DNA of 64,000 nucleotides from Zhengitettix transpicula (GCA_037074705.1 CM073594.1:62740509-62804508), one strand, 5' to 3'; positions 21,591-34,932 are shown, numbered from the stretch's first letter. Notes: a model not told the origin generated them from the sequence alone. Program-made: numbers and translations.

Positions 21591-24500
21591 TATATTTCCC
21601 ATGTTTCCGTCATTTCTGCTCAAATACAGCATATGGTAACTGTCTTGTTTATTATTGAGAATATTTACTCTTATTGGCAAATATTTCCCCTCACCCTCCC
21701 ACACCGCCGCAACGAAAAAAAGACAAAACGTTGTGTAAATATTGTGCCCAGACTTGGCAATTTATTGTAATTTATTAGTTTTATCCAGTTTAATTTGTAA
21801 TCTATTTTCAGTGCTTAAACGCTGTTGTTTGTTCGATTGTTATCCAGGGGTGGACCCGACGGTGGAAAGAGATGATAATATTCGTTTTAATTTCCCCTTA
21901 TTAACATCGGTATTTCAAATTAAGGTAGATGCTTTTCTCACTTAAACGACTAATATTATTTCAGAGGAAAATTAATTGCATTTTCTCGACTCGTAGAAAA
22001 AGTAATATTCTTGCATAGCAACGTGATTGAACTTAAGCATTAGCCCGGTCCATTGAATCCACTTTCCATATTCCAATAGTAGTCTACTGTTTAACCTCCT
22101 CCAACCACTGCTGTGGCTAAATGTCGTCTTTTTCCTTAATTTTTGCTTCATTCCATTATTTTTTCTTTAAATGACTTAATTTAATACTTTTTTATATTTT
22201 ACATTTTTATAATAATTTTAGTGCTTTATTAAAATGACGTTTCATTTTCCCAGTTTTAGTACGAAATTCAGTCCGCTTGTTATTCATAATTGAGTATTAT
22301 AATTTTATTTCGACGTTGCCAAGTGACAAACTGTATAAGTTTTTAGTTGAAAACTGTTTTACAGCAGACGTGAATCTTAAAATTTCGCCGTTTCATTTAT
22401 CCGTCCTTATCCTTGTTCAACCTTCTCCTCAGTTTTAACGTGATATCAAAACTTAAACTGACGTTTATCAGTTTAGTAAAAATCCTTATTTATTTTTAAA
22501 TATGTGATTGTGATTGATGTAGACCGGTTATTAATTTCAGTATTTATATTCAAAGAAACTTGAATATAATTTACTATCTGGCAGTATTTTATGATAAAGA
22601 AGAAAGCTGATATAGGTTCCAATTTAACGCGGTGCAAAAACATCTTTCCTCATAAATAAATAAAACCATGTTTTAAAGTACACTGAATAAAGTTCTAGTA
22701 TCGATACTTCACAACAGAGGAGTTCTAAATATTTAAACACAAATGCTAAATACTTTTAGTGTGCTCTTTTGAAATACATTCACTTGTCTGAAACCAACTT
22801 CTATTCATTGATAGCTCCAAAAATACGATTTTAGAACGTTATTTGATAGTTTCTAACCATCTATATTATTCTTAATGGACCGAATGTCGAGACTTCAGAG
22901 TTTATCAAGACTTAAAACGCCTCCAAAAATACTTATTTTGATAATAATTCTATTTCCTTTTACTGAAAGCAATCCGAAGCTGTTTTGGTGGCCAATATTC
23001 TTACACGATTCCTCCTACATGAAAGAAATTCAATCTTATTAATCTAAGAACTTATAAGATAAAAACAAGTAATCAACTGAAATCTGCTGTTGTCAAAAAA
23101 CATTAATTCGTTATTTAAGTCATTTTTTCCTGATAAATTGTGATCATAGAAACGAATCCATTTCCGAAAAGTGTTGAACCAAATATTATTCATCGTTGTT
23201 TTCGGGAAAATAAAAATATAAAAAAAGGTAAGAATGGAGAGAGACCCCTCAAATATCAAAACATTACGTTATTTGAGAGCTTTTACTTTCTGAAAGTCAA
23301 TCACAATCACAAATCTAAATATAAGATGTGTTCGTCCACAAATCCTTCCTTTATCCATACAATTTTTAGTCACAAATGCCATAAAAGTAAAAATAGCCTC
23401 ATATTTCCGTATTAGTTAACTATTCCTCCTATCCCCCGATGACAAGTTGTGTTCCGCATGTTAAAATAAAAACAACGGAGAGACCCGTTTCTATGGTAAC
23501 GCAGCTGTGTTGCCTAATTCTCCACCGTTGAAGGTCCGCCCCTGGCAGGGCTGCTTGCCCGCGATACTCTCCGGCTGATGTACTTCTGTTTCTCTAGATG
23601 CCTCCGCATCCGCAGACCTGCAAGAGGGCCGACTTCGCATCCCGTAATTCTTCCTTTAGCCAGGACAGAAGCCGTAAGGTGCTTACACACAAAAAAAACC
23701 AACACACAACACCCAAAAAAATAAAAGCTCGCAAAAAAGCTGCGTGAATCGTCGTCCACACGAAATGTGTTCACTGTATTATTTATTATTTTTTTGTGTG
23801 TGTGCGTGTAATTCGTTCCTGCAATGTTACCATGTTTTTCTTAGTCTGGAGAACGGCTACCGTATGTGAAAAACAAAACAAAATAACACGCTTGAAGTAG
23901 TCCCATCTGCAATGTTGTCTCATACTAGCTGATCGACTGCTAACAGTTCTTGAAAGAAAGCATCGTCAGTTTACTAACAATGTAGACTTTGCAGATGCTA
24001 CAGTAGTTGAGCATTAACCTTATCATTGATGGAAAATTGAGAATTTGAATAGCATGCATTTGTATAACTGTTTCGCAGTCCATCAGTCATGTGTTTTGAT
24101 TCAGTGTGCTCCCTTAAATGTTTTGGATAAAAAAAATTAGATAGATTTGTTCTGGAAAGACTCTTCGGCAAAGCCTACGGAAAGTGTGGTTTTTAGAAAC
24201 GCATTTTTCAATTTTTGTCTTGATGTAATAGTTGGCACTACACTTCCTGTTTGCATTGCTGAGAGTCAGATTGTTTTAGATGACAGGCTCAACGATTTAA
24301 TCGTCGAGTCTTTTAAAAAAAAAAGTACCGCCCCAGTTTGATAACTCAGTCGCGGATGAAGGTGGGTTAACTTGTCTTATTCTAATTTAAATCACGGGAA
24401 TGAACAACTTGATGGAACGTGTATTGATGCGCTGGTAAATCAGATAGGAAAATCATCCGCACTGTTTATCGATCTGGGCCTCTGTTTGCAGATTGAACAA

Positions 24501-24840
24501 TAGATTAGGAAACTATATAGTGTTTCGTGTGTTCATTGTTGATGTTAGAAAATAGTTCTTACTGTTACGTGAGTCTCTCCACAGCTAATCCCGACCGATT
24601 GTTTCTTAAAACTTCGTGTTGTTGGGCTGCACAAAACAAAAAGTAGCTCCTGTCCGCCGTACAAGAAACACTCAGGTTTATTTTCCTTTCTTTCACACAT
24701 TGCTGAAAATATGTTGTACATAAATATTTTTGTTAGTTGTTTTCAGATATTTTAATATGAAAGTTTCTTGACCGGTGTAAAGTTGCGGACAGCTGCTGCT
24801 GATGCGAAACGCAATCCTTGTGGTGCTGTGTTTGTAGAAG
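21591..24840. other. HCN intron, no gene seen
   Basis: AT-rich. A GC-richer block at 23480-23680 has open frames on the minus strand without recognisable motifs. Nothing else seen. Confidence 0.5.
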
Positions 24841-24842
24841 TC

Positions 24843-24907
24843 TCTCCGCTTGTTTTGGGTTCATAGTTGCTGCTGCAAAAGCGACTCATGAACCCAGAAT
24901 TCGGAGA
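24843..24907. ncRNA. Pre-miRNA-like hairpin (candidate)
   Basis: TCTCCG ... TTTTGGGTTCAT.AGTTGC, loop TGCTGCAAAA, then GCGACT.ATGAACCCAGAA ... CGGAGA: about 24 base pairs in a 65-nt fold with a small internal loop and a one-base bulge, the size and shape of an animal pre-miRNA. It lies in a GC-richer patch of the 27-kb intron. I do not recognise the arm sequences as a known miRNA. It could equally be a chance or transposon-derived hairpin. Confidence 0.3.
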
Positions 24908-27690
24908 AGTAGAAAAAACATAACATAATGCCTGTTTGAGATTTACTGTGCCATTTATTTATTATATTTTATTTTATTTCAGAATAATGGTGAATGGTTC
25001 TTTTTTTCTATAGGTAGAAACCGGGAAATAATTATTTAAATACAGGAAGTAGAAAACTGTTAGTATTGAAGATTTGTTTTTTAAATAGGATACAGCTCGA
25101 ACACGTTAAAACTTGAAAGCGTCCGCCTGATGCTTTGAGTGCACATTCAAGTCCTAGTGAACATTTTTTTCTTCTTTTTTTTATGCTACTAAACAGCGTA
25201 CGAAATCGCTTCTCTGTCACGTCTTCGGCAAACAAATAAAGATAAAAAAAACTTTGTTCTGAGAATCGCATCCATTCAGGACATGAATGTGTTGACTTTA
25301 TATGTAATATTAGATGTCTTTTTTAACTTTTCAGCATTTTTAAAATAAACTGGTTTATAAAAATTTATTACCAAATTTTATTCCGGGAAATAGTTGGCTA
25401 CCAACGAATTCGCTTAGAAATTCATTGAAAGTAATAGCGAAAAATGTGTACTCGTTTATATCGATGTAGAAATTAGATTTATTTCCTCCTTTTTGTAAAA
25501 CAGCATTTTAATTAATTTTCAGATCATGAAGCTGTGTTTTGAATCCATACTCAGTTTGTTCATTCCAAAAAATTAGAATTGCGCTACCGTTTACTTTTTT
25601 GAAATTTTTCTATTGAGCTGGACACATCAGATATTAATTGGTGGTCGAAAAATTTCTGAAAATCCAACAACTACCACTTACCCAATATATTTCGATATCT
25701 TGAATTACGTCAACTAATATTCTAATGATTGTTTTGACCTCCCTGACTCCTAATTGTTAACGACTGAGTATTCGGTTATCAACCCCCCCAAGTAGGTAGA
25801 CCCTCGAACACAGTAAATGTTTGGAACCTGTAGATACGCTTTTTGTCTATTCTAAAAACACATCTCCTGAAGAGCCACCATGAAAGAGAGTTTCATTTTT
25901 CTTTGATGGACAATAGTCAGATATTTGATACAGATTGTATGGAATTTACTGGTTAAATCTCATCGTGAAAGAAATTAACGTTTAAAAATCTTAAATATAA
26001 GTTCCTCGAAGTAACTACTAGTAAAATCCTATTATTCTCAAATTAACACACATAAAAGGCTACCAATTTGATAATATGAATGGATAAGGGCTCATGAAAT
26101 AAAATAAATCCAGAGAAACTGAAGTGAATTATTCGTTCAATATAGAATGAATTACTGGAAAACTCTTTTAGATACACGGATTTAATTAAATATACCAACC
26201 AGAAGTAATAGATCGCTTATGAAAATTTATTTTTATGGATTAACCACATCCTCATACGCTCATTAAAATGGGTTTGGTCAAACTACAAACAATAATTATT
26301 TTTCCCGTAATGGAATTGCTGCATGTTTTTTTTTACATTCCAGTGGACACTGTTAATTTTCCCCATTCATTTTGGTGTAAGAATATCTATTTCAAAGACT
26401 CAAAAAAAAATTTTTTACCTTTTGGGGATGTTACTGTCTCCTTGGTGAAATATTTCTCCACACTTACCTAGACCATGCCAGAAACGTTTTAACAATGAGA
26501 CTTAAATAAATAGACAATAAATAATTGAAATTCATCCCGAGAAGTTACCCGCCATGTTGAGTTATAATAAGAAAGTTTGAATAATAACAGCAATATAGTC
26601 CCATAAGCAAAATCATTTTTTCAGAAATTGAAGAAAATTACTGTATAAAATTTGTAACTTGTACATGTGTATTAGGAAAATATTGACATAGGCTTCTGGT
26701 GAAAACGAAGAGATTCAGTTTGGAGGTAAGTGATCTGCCAAACGCAACAGCAAATGCAGCAGCAAAAAATTAAAAATAAAGGGATATGATATACGCCTCC
26801 ACTTTCACGCCTTTTTTCGGCATGCTTTGCGCCTAGCTTTTGCTTCAATCGACGAAAGGAAACTACTACAAACTAAAAAATTACAGAGGTGGAACCAACC
26901 ACAAGGGCGCAACTGCGGTTACCCGGGGGAAGGGGGGGGGGAGATTTCGTGGCCTTGGAAATGGGTATTAAAGCGAATCCGTCCAAATGGAATAATTTTT
27001 TTCGCGCTTCTCCCTATTTTTTTTTTCATTTTCAAAATACAGAATGACCGCCGTGACAGCGTCTGAGAACCAAAACCAACCATCGAGAATACATTGGTGG
27101 CGTCAGTTGGTGTGCTTGCATGCGTCCGCACTGCCTGTTTTTTGGGCTTAGCATGGGGTTGCTTAATGTCCCCTTGAAAACCTTCCCAGGACCCAACCTT
27201 CCCCCATCCAAATCCAGTCGTCCTCAAACGTATTAGGTAAGGTTACCTTGGTGTCTGTCACCCAGCCCACAAAAAAGAAAAAAAAAATACCTAATCACCC
27301 ACCCGGTAAAACGATGTTTGTACTGTTCCTTCATATAACAAACTAATACGTTTTCTTAGATTTTAGTTGGATGTTGCATTCTGTGGAACAAAAAAAAGCA
27401 TCTATATTTCTATCTTTCTCTTTAACTGTGCACTTTAAATCCTCTTACAATTTTTTTTATTAAGGAAAAGAATAAACTACATTCTTACAGTATCTTGAAA
27501 ATTATTTTTTTTTTGTAATCCTATCTCAGCTTTTCACTAAAACAATTAATTATTTCTATTTCAAAAGAGTGAATAACAAACGTAACAAAAAACAAAATTA
27601 ACTTGCCCGATAGCCACCAGAAGTTGAGTGTATGTATTTGGTGCTGGCTTCAGCTCTCTATCGTGTGTTTTTTCCTGCTTCTTTTTTTCT
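24908..27690. other. HCN intron, no gene seen
   Basis: AT-rich up to 26800, then a GC-richer patch (26820-27250) containing a G-run (about 26931-26942). No recognisable element. Confidence 0.45.
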
Positions 27691-27692
27691 AG

Positions 27693-27794
27693 ATCTTGCA
27701 GAACCTCCAAAAAAAGCGCACTGAAAGGAGGGGACGTCTCAGCTCGGATGCCCCAAGCAAAAAGAAGTTCAGCAAAAGCAATCTGATTTTTAAG
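27693..27794 (+). CDS. Candidate 34-codon cassette exon, phase 0/0
   Basis: A strong polypyrimidine tract and TTTTTTTCTAG precede 102 bases that are open in phase 0 and followed by the donor AAG|GTAACC. The peptide is very basic: it starts ILQNLQKKRTERRGRL, and ends SKKKFSKSNLIFK. The stretch is GC-richer than its AT-rich surroundings. HCN exons on both sides (S4 at 6447-6584, S5 at 33553-33702) are also phase 0, so it could be spliced in without breaking the frame, inserting a basic segment between the S4-S5 linker and S5. That would be an odd place for an insertion, so a nested gene or a chance open stretch is as likely. Confidence 0.25.
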
Positions 27795-27799
27795 GTAAC

Positions 27800-30700
27800 C
27801 TTGGTGCTGGTGCTGCTTCTTTGGGGCTGCGTGCATGGCCTAGCTCACTCGCTCGTTCTGTCTATCTCTCTATTTTTCTCTTTATCTATTTCTCTTTCTG
27901 TCTCTCTCTTTTTCTATTTCTTTCTTTACTGTTTGCATGCTTTTGCCCGCTTACCGCGACTGTACGTCCGTGTAGTACAGTTTACCGCTTCGTTAAGCCG
28001 CACATCGCAGGAAATCGTGTTCCAAGAGAACGACTGTGTTGGTTCCTTTACATGTTTTGTATGGTAAATATTTTTTCAGGTCCCGAATTGACTTCGTTGG
28101 AATATTTTTTTTTAATATAATCGCTGATTTACTATGATACGATTTCGAGTTAACTGTAGGGCCACAATTCAGTTTTTTTAAAAAAACTGACTGTTTATGA
28201 TCACCGCAAAATGTCGACAGAAGCATCACATGTTAAAAATAAAATCGTATGAGATGTAACAATTTAGTTTCATCACACCTTAAAAAATCAAAATTATTAG
28301 CCTTACGTTTTTTACATAACAGGGAAAATTGTATCATTTCGGTATATTGTTTTAATATTTTAAGTTTTATAAGTAAAATTTTTAATAGATTTTTTAAACA
28401 AATTTGTCCTTCAACGAGCAAATAGTATGAAAACTCCTTTTAATTACTTGAGTCTTTCTACAGAATCTCTCAGAATTCAAATAATTATTCGGCAAGACAG
28501 TTTAAATACTTTTGTAACTTCGATTAAGACCGGTAAATATAATATCTAAAAAAGGTATCATTCTGAAAGATCATTTTCAAATACGAACCATTTTGGCTAA
28601 AAAGAAAATCAATAATATATTATACCCGTTAGGAAACTAAACGACAAAAATTCCTCCACTTTATGCCACGCACATGTAACAAAGTTTAAAAGCTATCGAA
28701 TAGTCTGACTGATCTATTGGAAGTTAAAGATTATTAAAAATCAAAGCAGTTTAAAATTTCGCTCAAATACACTACGCGAGTGTGCAATTTTTCCTTAAAC
28801 CGTTGCCAACGTTATAATCCGATTTAAAAGCACGGGGGATTATTTTTCCTTTTAGGAACAAAATTCTCAACAGGTATACACGTATCTTTTTTCATATTTA
28901 TCGTATGCAAATCACAAGATATTAGAATCAATTTTGCCGTCTCAATCGCTACGTAAATGTGGTTTCAATTATATAATTTTTAGAAGTGTTCAAAAAATTC
29001 TGTAATTAATTAAACTCGTCGCATCACATCGTTGCGGAAAGGTTAATCAAATTAAAATATTTTTCTTACTTTTCCTACAATGAATTAGGTTGTTAATAAT
29101 GGCCTCTCTGAAAACGGAATAAACAAGTCATAACAACTTCGTTTATTACCAATTACGTTTCTGTTATATCATGAAATTAAATAAAATATAATAATCTCTT
29201 TTAAGGAGTAATAAATGGACTAAAGGACTATTAATGGCGTCACGCGCTTCTCAGCACGTGTTTCAAAGAATCCAACGGAGGACTTATGGGCTCTTTTCAT
29301 TGAGCTAGATTTTAAATCAGATTTTAGCCCAACGATATGCATATGGATGATTTAAAAAAAATTATATTTACCGTCTACACCGTCGGTGAATAAGTTCGCT
29401 TGTTTTCTTTTATAGAGAAGCGTAACGTACGTAACGTTTTTTTTTCACCCCATTAACACCAAACTGAAAACATTTTCACTGTATTTATGTCACGATTTCA
29501 CTATGCTTTATTTACAAAGTTCAACTGCTAACGCCTCAGTCTGCACTAAAAGTTCAGTGTTCTCAGTTATTTTACGGAGATGCGATGCAACTTTTAACAC
29601 ACAAAAGCACCGAACAAATCACGAGAAATACTTCACGTTTTCTACATTCGTTTATAAATCCACTACAAAAAATTCTTAAAATACACTTAAGAAACACACT
29701 GAAAGAACTCACTTGTACAACGTGACATTTACGGTTTCTAGGTTATGGTTTCCACTCTCCTTCCTCCACAAACGCACAGTTCATCTGCAGTGAACGTAAA
29801 TATTATTTTGAAAAACGCACTACGTGATAAGGTGTTGGATCTTCCTCACTTAATATAATAAACTCTATTCTCAACTAATTGTGGGACAAGAAATAATTCG
29901 TCGCTGTTCCCGCCATATTGGATAATAAGTATATTTATTTAACATCACGCGGCGAGAAATGTACAAGCAATTTGACTTTAGTAACATAGAACGTTTCGTC
30001 CCTCTTTGTAGAATTCTGCATGCTGTTCTTCCTTTCCGAAATCGTAGTTGATTTCTCCGTATATTATGTAGTAATTCAGTGAATTTAGATTTTTCGAGTG
30101 AGTGAAAAGAAAACACCGGATAAAACGTGAATGTATAACAGGCAGAAACACGCTCTTTGAATAATAATAGGAAAGAGACTGCATGTGTTCCTTTATTTTT
30201 TAAAAAACGACTGAGTTTTCAAGATCAATTTGTGTCTAAAAAAATAATTACGACGCTTGGGTTTACGAATTAAAAAGTAGTTTAATAAGTTTCTAGTGTG
30301 TCACGAAAGAAACTGTTTTAATTTCAAACCGTCCTTTTAATTTCCAATAAGGTCACATTATAAAAGAAACTGTCCAACAAAGGATTGCTTGATAGTAATT
30401 ATTACTACCCTTGCTGCACCCCCACACAATCTGTTTTATTGAGAGCAGCTGCATTTAACATTTTAATTTATTTTATTTTTGACTTTTTTGGTTTGTGTAT
30501 ATTTTTTCTCTTCTTTTTTTGCAAATTTTTGGCAGCTCTTCCAAGTAGCAGTAAACAGCTCCAAGGTTCATCTCAACAGTAATTTTTTTTTCTTTAAATG
30601 AAAATAAAGAAAAATACCTTCGATTGAGAGAGAGACTTTTAAAGAGTACTTTATCATTTAGTTCATCTGTAAAATATTTGTGGTTGTAAACAAAGGAAAG

Positions 30701-32130
30701 GAAAAAAAAAAAAATTCTATGTTTTTGTTTTTTTCAGAAATAGTTGGGCCGGTTGATAAGTTTAGTTTTCTCGAAGGCAGACTGAGAAGTACGTTGCTGT
30801 GCTGTGCTGTGTTGTGTTGGTTGTTCTCTTAGTGCTTGGTAAAAACTGCTGGTGTTGTGTTTTGTCGCAGTAGACAGCTTGTATGCTTTAGTGCTTTGCT
30901 GCTTTAAACGTAATAAGTGTTGCTTTCGGTGGTGCTCCTATTAGGGGTAAGGAAATATTTTTTTTTCCTGAAGAAAAAAAAATACCAATACAAAGTGCTG
31001 TCAAACATTCATTAGAAAAGTATTTAGTGGTTTTTATCGCTCTGAGTTTAGACACGCCGATGAAATCATTTCACTGTCGGAAGAAGCTGTAATTATGTAT
31101 TATCATCGTATACAATTTTATATCTCTAGTATACTGTCCATAAACTATTTGTCAAGCTGTTATTTGAAATTATTAACACCATTAAAATTAAATACATTTT
31201 TAAATCACTAAAAAAAACTCAGCTTGGACGACTGACAAACTATGGGAAAAAATTTATAATAATAAATATAATCTGGAATATTAATACATCAACTGGTATC
31301 AACCTTAATATACTTACTATATAATTAATCTTTAAGTAATTAGAAACGTCCGTCTCAACTTGAGTAAAGTTTTGCATACTCGCAATTGAGCCTAAATACT
31401 CTACAGTGAAGATTTTACGATCAGGAAATTATTGTTCTTCCATTTAATTAGCCCTTCAACATTTTCACCGATTTCAGCAATTATCGTGGCGATATTTTAA
31501 TAACCACGTTAAGAGAAAAGAACAGGATAAATTTAAAAACGTCTGTAGACAAAAACGAGTCGTCATTATTCTCAATGCACTAATTGTTATAAATCCAGCA
31601 GTAATTCACATAAAGTTTCGGGATGGTTAAATTACTTTTTTTAAGAAAAAAAACTCATGGTAATCGCTTAGACGCGCTTCAAACATTTCTGCTAAAAAAA
31701 AACATGGATGGAAAATAAACTCGACGAGAAATTTACGTGGAATACAAATATATACATATGAATGGTTCAGTTACACTTTTTTGTAAGAAAATAAATCTAA
31801 GCTTACCGTAAATTGTTGTAATAACAGCACAATGACATTTTTTTAAATAAAGGCTGATTATTGAGAGAAAAGATAGATATTAAGTATCTCTCAGACGATA
31901 ATCTTTGAGCGTACGTCATAGTCAAAGTTCTAAGATTGTACGTATGAAAGACTTTATCTTTACCAAATGCACTATAGTAATAATACTTTTGTTTAAAACA
32001 TTGTATAAGGGTCGAGACCAGTTTCAGGAGACGTTTTAAATTTACACACACACTGAAAAATAATTAATTTTTCAACACCATCTTTGGCGCGTATTTTATT
32101 TCATTAAATGAAAAATTTACGTCTGATTGA
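27800..32130. other. HCN intron, no gene seen
   Basis: Contains a TCTCTC-rich stretch (27860-27920), a perfect 22-bp palindrome at 28169-28190 (TCAG, T7, A7, CTGA) and a TGTGCTG/TGTTG-rich stretch (30790-30860). No gene or known element was identified. Confidence 0.45.
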
Positions 32131-32131
32131 A

Positions 32132-32434
32132 AATTGATAATAATAAATATAGATAAATACAGACAAAAGAAGTGATAATATAAATTACCACGCAACGTTC
32201 CCTGGAAGCCCTGTTCCTTTCTTCAGGTGCAGAAAATATGGAAGATCCGGGAGAGACACAACTGCACTAGTCAGATGACAAAACGCAAAAGCCTCTTGAG
32301 TTTTGTCAACTGACTAGTGCAGTTGTGTCTCTCATTGTGCATCTGAAGTAAGGAACAGGGCTTCCAGGAACGTTGTGTAAAATTATATTATCACTTCTTT
32401 CGTCTGTATTTGGCTATCTTTCTTATTATCAATT
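32132..32434. repeat. Near-palindromic inverted repeat with outward-facing hammerhead motifs (pair B)
   Basis: Left arm 32132-32283, right arm 32301-32434, spacer only 17 bp. Inner ends GAGAGACACAACTGCACTAG... and outer ends AATTGATAATAA match in reverse complement. Hammerhead-type motifs lie at 32186-32234 (minus) and 32336-32380 (plus). Both keep CTGAAG and the GGAAC...GCTTCC stem II, but GAAA is changed to GGAA or shortened, so they are probably inactive. The same arm sequence (ACAACTGCACT.GTCAG.TGACAAAA) recurs once at 36.5 kb beside Penelope coding sequence. Confidence 0.85.
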
Positions 32435-33552
32435 CATTTTCTTGGACTAATTTTATTATAGTTGTCAACATTACATTTTCTATGGTGACAATTTTTTTCG
32501 TGTCATTTTACGTGAAACTGTAAAAATAAAAATATATTTAATGGTGGGGGAAAAAAAACTATATTATTTTCGGCCATATGAATCCTAAATACTTGGGCGT
32601 AATATTTCTCATATTTAAGTCTGTATAATGGAGTCCCTGTTAATTCATCGACTTTTAATCTGCAAGGTGATATAATGATACTAATTAAAGAATTAAATAA
32701 AGCTGTAAATATTATTTGAATTTTTTACAACACAGAATGAATTATTCTGTGCGTTCTTACTTATGTAAGACATAATAACTTTATAGTAGACTTAATTAGG
32801 CGGAGAAAATTAGCTACTAAAAAAAGTATATAATTTATGCGCTCATAATTGCAGACGATGAGTTGTTTACTATTCTAAGTATTTCGTCTTATTACTGCCC
32901 ACAATTTATCAAATTAGGTAACGAGAAAGGGAATGAATTCACAGAATAAAAAAAATCGTAATACATCTCGCAAAACAATCTTGAACGGGTTGTGTTATTC
33001 TATAGTGTATTTGATGGAGATTAATTACCCTTGCTTGTGTTACTTCACTATAATATTACCGATATCTTCCGAGCTTTCTACAACCCTTTTTTCTTCTCAA
33101 ATTACCATTTATTTGACGTACATATGGACCATAGGCTGTTGATTGCATCAAGACAGATCATGAAGCACCCCTAGATGTTTTGGTAAATTCTGATATTAAT
33201 GGTCTTATTCAAAGTACTGTTTCCGTGATCAACCATCACCTGCGTACTCATTAAAAGTTTCTATTACCCCGTGATTTAACAGGAAGAAATGTTATAAACC
33301 TGTATTTTGATGAGATTTCTCGCATGATAATTTCCGGTTATACGATTAATAATGATAACTAAGCAAACAGCACCGCATTTGAATTATCGACGAAGAAGGA
33401 AAGAAAACCCTTCGTTTGTTATTATACCGGAAGCCACAGGGTGCAGGAAGCAGTTGTCTTCGCAAGAGGGAGGCCATTTTTAAAGTGATTCACAACAGAC
33501 ACCACACCGAAGTTATTTTTCGAAAAAAATCTAACATCGTCTTGTGTTACAG
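32435..33552. other. End of the 27-kb HCN intron
   Basis: AT-rich, no feature until the acceptor TGTTACAG at 33545-33552. Confidence 0.6.
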
Positions 33553-33702
33553 TTCCTCAACATGGCGAGTGTGTTCATGCGAATCTTCAACTTGATCTGC
33601 ATGATGCTGCTCATTGGCCACTGGTCTGGTTGTCTGCAATTCCTTGTACCCATGCTGCAAGGTTTTCCTTCAAACTCGTGGGTGGCCATCAACGAACTAC
33701 AG
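33553..33702 (+). CDS. Ih: HCN (Ih) channel exon: S5 and outer pore turret
   Basis: Acceptor TTACAG, donor GTACAA, 50 codons, phase 0 at both ends. The product [20 protein letters not shown], then [19 protein letters not shown], is the S5 helix and the S5-pore loop of arthropod HCN channels. The [14 protein letters not shown] block is a hallmark of the family, and the [11 protein letters not shown] end leads into the pore exon at 44185. Third-position GC is about 68% by hand count, similar to the two upstream exons but unlike the exons further downstream. Confidence 0.95.
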
Positions 33703-34005
33703 GTACAAAATATTTTACCTTTTAAATATATTTTAAAATTATTCAAATTATTACTTTGTTTACCAGAAATCAATAATATGCATAAATTATCTGATTAAAC
33801 AAGAAGAAAACTTTATTTCGTTCTAACAAAATATTTTCAACCACTGTGAAGTTATTTTTGAAATTAATTTTCTAAGAACATTTAGATTTATACTTCCGAA
33901 ATACAAAATATTTAGAAGTGAAAACGTATCAGCTTTATATATATTTTTCATAGCCAGTATAGCAATAATTGAATTTGTGATACGGTGTAAACCTCTTCTT
34001 CTAAT
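33703..34005. other. HCN intron, no feature seen
   Basis: AT-rich, nothing recognised. Confidence 0.6.
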
Positions 34006-34932
34006 AAATGGAACCGAGTGTTGTATGTATGTATGTATGTATGTATGTATGTTTGTATGTTCCACATACAAATCTACAAAACCTTGGAGAAAATTTCACC
34101 AAATTTGCTACACGTGTTCTTTGCGACCAAGAAACAAGCACTGTTTGTGTGAGACACGTCTACAACCCCCAGGAATGGGGGTGGAACTATTCAAACAGGC
34201 TAAAACGGCCGATATTTAAGTCAGACAAATATGTTTAAAAGGTCAAAGAATATGTTAGCTGTGTATAATTTCAACCCCTTAAAGCATGGGAAAGGAGCAC
34301 CCTTAGGAGTGGAGGTTGAGGTTCGTTTCAAGAAAATAACACGAATGCAACCGAGATTGGAGTCGAATCCATGGTTATGGATGTCGCTGAGTTTTATTAC
34401 GACAATAAACTTGCCATTTAAGATGGATGGGGTGGAAATTTTGAAACATGCAAACACGGCCGATATTTGCGTTGAATAAATATTTTTCAAGTATAATTGA
34501 TAGTATTTCTACCGATAATATTTGTGTATAATTTCAACCCCTTGTGGTACGGGAGGGGAGCACGCTTAGGGGTGGGAGTGGAGAGGCTTTACAAGAAAAT
34601 AACGCGAAAACAACCGATATTCCAGTCAAATCGGGGTTATGGATGTCGCTGAGTTTAATTATGACAACCTGGTCTACGGTCGGGGGAAGGAGGGGCTCGG
34701 TGGAGGTAGAAATTTTCAAATAATGTAGTCGGCCGATTTTTGCGTCAAATTAATACTTTTTGTTTAACCCACAGTATCAAGGGTGGAACCCTTTTCGGCA
34801 TGGGAAGTGAGCACATTTAGGGATCCGGGTTGAGGTGCGTTACACAAAAATAACGCAAAGGCAACAGCGATTCTAGTCAAATCGGGGGTTATGGATATAT
34901 GACAACTCGAGCAATTCCGGGCACCCAGCTAG
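34006..34932 (+). mobile_element. Helitron-like non-autonomous element, copy 2, with internal modules
   Basis: Begins with a TATG microsatellite (about 34021-34055) and TTCCACATACAAATCTAC, ends CAATTCCGGGCACCCAGCTAG|T. Between them are three tandem modules of about 260 bp, each starting ACGGCCGAT(A/T)TTT (at about 34205, 34458 and 34731) and containing TATAATTTCAACCCCTT and GGGGTTATGGAT. Frames running through the TATG repeat (Val-Cys-Met-Tyr repeats) are artefacts. Confidence 0.6.

Noticed and set aside
33977..34238. Open frames of 76-80 codons with Cys-Met-Tyr-Val repeats
   Set aside because: They are translations of the TATG microsatellite at the head of the Helitron-like element; the same occurs at 34994-35213.
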